A stretch of DNA of 64,000 bases from an uncultured Oscillospiraceae bacterium (GTDB lineage: Bacteria; Bacillota; Clostridia; Oscillospirales; Oscillospiraceae), in NCBI GenBank assembly GCA_910579775.1, contig CAJTUE010000002.1, positions 124,001-188,000 of the forward strand, written 5' to 3'. The translations under genes and the position numbers were made by a program. A model generated the notes under the pieces. It was not told the DNA's origin. It worked only from the letters and a program-made list of their open reading frames with translations, and made no database searches. Below are positions 61,562 through 64,000 of this stretch, piece by piece (within the stretch, counting starts at the first letter, position 1; each line of letters opens with the position of its first letter).

Positions 61562-61595
61562 AACGCAACACTCCTATCTTTCAATAAAATTGGAT

Positions 61596-62234
61596 CTATG
61601 ATCTTACCGTTTCCTGATTGGCCAGCATGGGGATCAGTGGGATGCGCTGCTCCACCCGACAGCCCTCAGCGGTGAGGATCGCCAAAATTTCCTGGGTCGC
61701 GCCCTGGACGGAATCGTTGATGACCAAATAGTCATATTGGGGGATCTGGCGGAATTCCTCCAGCGCCCGGCTTAGCCGTCCCTCAATGACCTGCTCGTCA
61801 TCGGTGGCCCGGCCGTGGAGCCTGCGGGACAGTTCTTCAAAGCTGGGGGGCATCACAAAGATCAGCACAGCCTCCGGGCACTTCTGCCGCACCATCGCCG
61901 CGCCCTGAACGTCGATCTCCAGCAGCACATCCACCCCAGCGTCCAGTTTTTCCTCAATGACCTTCAGGGATGTACCGTAGTAGTGCTCCACATACTGGGC
62001 GTACTCCAACAGCTCTCCCCGCTGGATCATCCCTTCAAACTCCTCGTTGGACACAAAGCAGTAGCTCACGCCGTCCGCCTCGCCTACCCGGGGCTGCCGG
62101 GTGGTGTAGGACACGGAGAAATGGATATCGGGCCGTTCGCTCAAAAGCTCAGCGATCACGGTGGACTTCCCCGCCCCTGAAGGTCCGGACAACACGATCA
62201 ACGTACCCTTTGTTTTCTTTCGTATGGCGCTCAT
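61596..62234 (-). CDS. gmk: Guanylate kinase
   Basis: Phosphorylates GMP. Walker A GPSGAGKS at 17-24, the GMP-binding SYTTRQPRVGEADGVSY near 42-58 and LLEIDVQGA near 104-112. 212 residues. Overlaps remA stop by four bases. Confidence 0.95.
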   Translation of the reverse strand: MSAIRKKTKGTLIVLSGPSGAGKSTVIAELLSERPDIHFSVSYTTRQPRVGEADGVSYCFVSNEEFEGMIQRGELLEYAQYVEHYYGTSLKVIEEKLDAGVDVLLEIDVQGAAMVRQKCPEAVLIFVMPPSFEELSRRLHGRATDDEQVIEGRLSRALEEFRQIPQYDYLVINDSVQGATQEILAILTAEGCRVEQRIPLIPMLANQETVRS

Positions 62235-62506
62235 GGCGTCTCCTCGCCTCCATCCTCGTCTTCCAAAGCCTCCCTGCCGGTGAGCCTCCCCGCCAGATTA
62301 GCGCTCTGGACCGCCGCCAGGACCACATGGCCGCTGTCCATGATCAGCACGGCCTTGGTCTTGCGGCCCAAGGTCGCGTCGATGAGGCGTCCCGCTTCTC
62401 TAGCCTCCTGGATCATGCGCTTCACCGGCGCGGAATCGGGGCTGACCACCGCGATCACCCGCTGGGCAGAGACCATGTTTCCGTAGCCGATATTGATAAG
62501 CTTCAT
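62231..62506 (-). CDS. remA: RemA-like DNA-binding protein (DUF370)
   Basis: 91 residues. The family core LINIGYGNMVSAQRVIAVVSPDSAPVKR (spanning 3-30) and RKTKAVLIMDSGHVVL near 48-63 match RemA, which in Bacillus activates matrix and osmoprotection genes by wrapping DNA. A short acidic tail follows. Placement between yicC and gmk is the Bacillus order. Confidence 0.93.
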   Translation of the reverse strand: MKLINIGYGNMVSAQRVIAVVSPDSAPVKRMIQEAREAGRLIDATLGRKTKAVLIMDSGHVVLAAVQSANLAGRLTGREALEDEDGGEETP

Positions 62507-62518
62507 GGGTTCCCCCCC

Positions 62519-63403
62519 TTACTCGATGTTCTGCACCTGTTCCCGGATCTTCTCGATCTCCGCCTTCATATCCACCACCACCTTCGTGATGGAGATGTCA
62601 GAACACTTGGAGCCGATGGTGTTGGCCTCCCGGTTGAATTCCTGGATGAGGAAGTCCAGCTTGCGGCCCACGCCGCCGTCACCGTCCAGCAGCTCGGCCA
62701 GCTGCTCCAAATGGGAGCGAAGCCGCACCGTCTCCTCGTCCACCGCCACCTTGTCGGCAAAAATGGCCGCCTCGGTGAGGATCCGGCTCTCGTCGATCTG
62801 GGTGTTTTGAAGCGTCTCCTTCAGCTTGGCCTCCAGCCGCTCCCGGTAGGCCGTCACCGTCTGGGGCGACTGCGCTTCCACCTTGCCCACCAGAGCCTTG
62901 ATGGTCTCGCCCCGGCTCAGGATATCCTCCTTGAGGCGCTGGCCCTCCCGCGCCCGCATAGCGTTAAAGTCATCCAGCGCCAGCTCCAGGGTCTCCAGCA
63001 GTTGCTCCTTCACCGCCTCCGGGTCCTCTTCCTTCTTCTCTACGGTGAGCACGTCGGGAAAACGGGCCACCGAGGTGGGATAGCTCTCGTCCTTCAGGTA
63101 GCCGCCCCCCAGAGACCAGATGGTCTTGAGGGCTTCAATATACTCCTTCGCCAGACCCTCATTGACCGTCACCTTTTGGTCATCCTGGGCGGTCTGGGTC
63201 ACAGAAATAAACACATCCACCTTGCCGCGGCCGACCTTCTCCTGCACCCGCTTTTTCATTGCGTCCTCGGCAAAGAGATACGATCTTGGCATCTTCACCG
63301 TGCAGTCCAGATAGCGGTTGTTCACCGCCCGAAGCTCCGCCACCAGTGTCAAGCCATCCCGCTGGGTCTCTCCCCGGCCATAGCCGGTCATGCTTCTGAT
63401 CAC
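62519..63403 (-). CDS. YicC-family protein (putative endoribonuclease)
   Basis: 294 residues with the conserved N-terminus SMTGYGRGE near 4-12, LRAVNNRYLD near 25-34 and the C-terminal GRKLDFLIQEFNREANTIGSK (spanning 246-266). YicC/YloC proteins are reported to act in RNA degradation. First complete gene of the cluster. Confidence 0.92.
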   Translation of the reverse strand: MIRSMTGYGRGETQRDGLTLVAELRAVNNRYLDCTVKMPRSYLFAEDAMKKRVQEKVGRGKVDVFISVTQTAQDDQKVTVNEGLAKEYIEALKTIWSLGGGYLKDESYPTSVARFPDVLTVEKKEEDPEAVKEQLLETLELALDDFNAMRAREGQRLKEDILSRGETIKALVGKVEAQSPQTVTAYRERLEAKLKETLQNTQIDESRILTEAAIFADKVAVDEETVRLRSHLEQLAELLDGDGGVGRKLDFLIQEFNREANTIGSKCSDISITKVVVDMKAEIEKIREQVQNIE

Positions 63404-63433
63404 GCTTCCTCAGCTCCTTTATGTTCCGTCCTG

Positions 63434-64000
63434 TCAACAGCAGGGTCCGCCCCAGGGGGTGAGACAGCTGAAGCACAGATACGCGCTGCAGCAATCGTCG
63501 CATCCACTGCTGGCGGAGGACCTGTAGCCGGAGGGCCGGTAGGACACGCCGCCCTGGCTCATCATGGCGTAGGCCTGGCGGTATTCCATGTTGCCCGGCT
63601 CCATCTGCGCCGCCATCTGGTAATTCTGCCGGGCCTCATCCAGCCAGCCCCGGCGGTAGCATACCGCCCCCATCAGGAAATACCATTCCGCGTTCTTGGT
63701 GGTGGCCTCCTGGGTCAGCATCCGCTCCGCCGCCTCCACATTTCCCGCCTGGATGCACTGGCGCACCTTGGCAAAGAAGGGGTCGGCGCTCGCTCGCTGA
63801 TAGTTCTGGGTCTGATAACCGCTCTGGGCCTGGTAGGTCGCGCCGCCGCCGCTCTGATGGCCTTCCCCGCCGCTTCGCTGACGGGTAATGGCATCGTAGG
63901 CCTCGTTGACCTCCTTCATCTTCTCCTCCGCCAGATCGGCCAGAGGATTATCCTGGTAGTTGTCTGGGTGGTATTTTCGCGCCAGCTCCCGATATGCCCG
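63434..64000 (-). CDS. J-domain protein with TPR-like region and Cys-rich tail (partial)
   Basis: The 5' end lies outside the window. The visible part begins within a J domain (YRELARKYHPDNY, with the HPD motif at its centre), followed by a Gly/Gln/Tyr-rich linker, two TPR-like helices (EWYFLMGAVCYRRGWLDEA, ARQNYQMAAQMEPGN) and a tail rich in cysteine (CDDCC, CFSC, PCC). The Cys-rich end could bind metal or be palmitoyl-like membrane-proximal; that is speculation. Not DnaJ itself. Confidence 0.83.
   Translation of the reverse strand, partial: RAYRELARKYHPDNYQDNPLADLAEEKMKEVNEAYDAITRQRSGGEGHQSGGGATYQAQSGYQTQNYQRASADPFFAKVRQCIQAGNVEAAERMLTQEATTKNAEWYFLMGAVCYRRGWLDEARQNYQMAAQMEPGNMEYRQAYAMMSQGGVSYRPSGYRSSASSGCDDCCSAYLCFSCLTPWGGPCC

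Overview
The window looks like chromosomal DNA of a GC-rich, spore-forming member of the Clostridia, most likely an Oscillospiraceae gut anaerobe of the Flavonifractor/Oscillibacter type. The reasons are the complete spoIIIA operon, a SpoVM peptide and a SPOCS/LysM protein, the Bacillus-like order yicC-remA-gmk-rpoZ-priA-def-fmt-rsmB-rlmN-prpC-prkC-rsgA-spoVM, ECF transporters, and ZTP and FMN riboswitches. No rRNA, tRNA or CRISPR array is visible. There is one insertion-sequence relic; the rest is housekeeping DNA, with many 4-bp ATGA/GTGA gene overlaps.

Layout. 1-4.4 kb: end of murI, dinB, a threonine aldolase and a bacterial glnS. 4.5-5.0 kb: a frame-broken lipoprotein gene. 5.1-9.9 kb: spoIIIAA-AH (minus strand). 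10-12.7 kb: aspartate-type aminotransferase, a lone class I fumarase beta subunit and a DivIVA-like protein. 12.9-19 kb (plus): rRNA-type methyltransferase, ecfA1-ecfA2-ecfT, truA, a DUF5711 protein and cvpA. 19.2-21.6 kb: a Clp ATPase with a McsA-like zinc finger. 21.7-23.8 kb (minus): aroF-tyrA behind a tyrosine-rich leader peptide and an attenuator. 23.9-25.2 kb: cysteine desulfurase-like protein plus DUF3343. 25.4-33.1 kb (plus): purE-purC-purF-purM-purN-purO-AICAR transformylase-small ORF-purD.

33.2-45.6 kb: a surface-protein fragment, a DUF3048 lipoprotein, ribU with an FMN riboswitch, galU, queT with a pseudoknotted leader, a MATE exporter, an XRE regulator with an inverted-repeat operator, gap, an orphan HATPase protein, the IS3-family relic sitting in a terminator loop, an LCP protein, hslO, a methyltransferase and a YerC-type regulator. 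45.7-47.5 kb: ZTP riboswitch and fhs. 47.6-49.4 kb: small DUF6774-like protein, patatin and uridine phosphorylase. 49.5-64 kb (minus): SPOCS/LysM protein, spoVM and the conserved translation/signalling cluster, ending in a DnaJ-like gene that runs off the edge.

How it works together. The purine operon is unconventional: PurF lacks its glutaminase nucleophile, PurH is split into an archaeal-type PurO and a free AICAR transformylase, no purK accompanies purE, and a 73-residue protein of unknown role precedes purD. Fhs makes the 10-formyl-THF used by PurN and the transformylase, and its ZTP riboswitch senses the transformylase substrate, so the two loci are metabolically linked. The most novel regulatory signals are the aroF-tyrA leader peptide, the queT leader pseudoknot and a palindrome over the glnS promoter.
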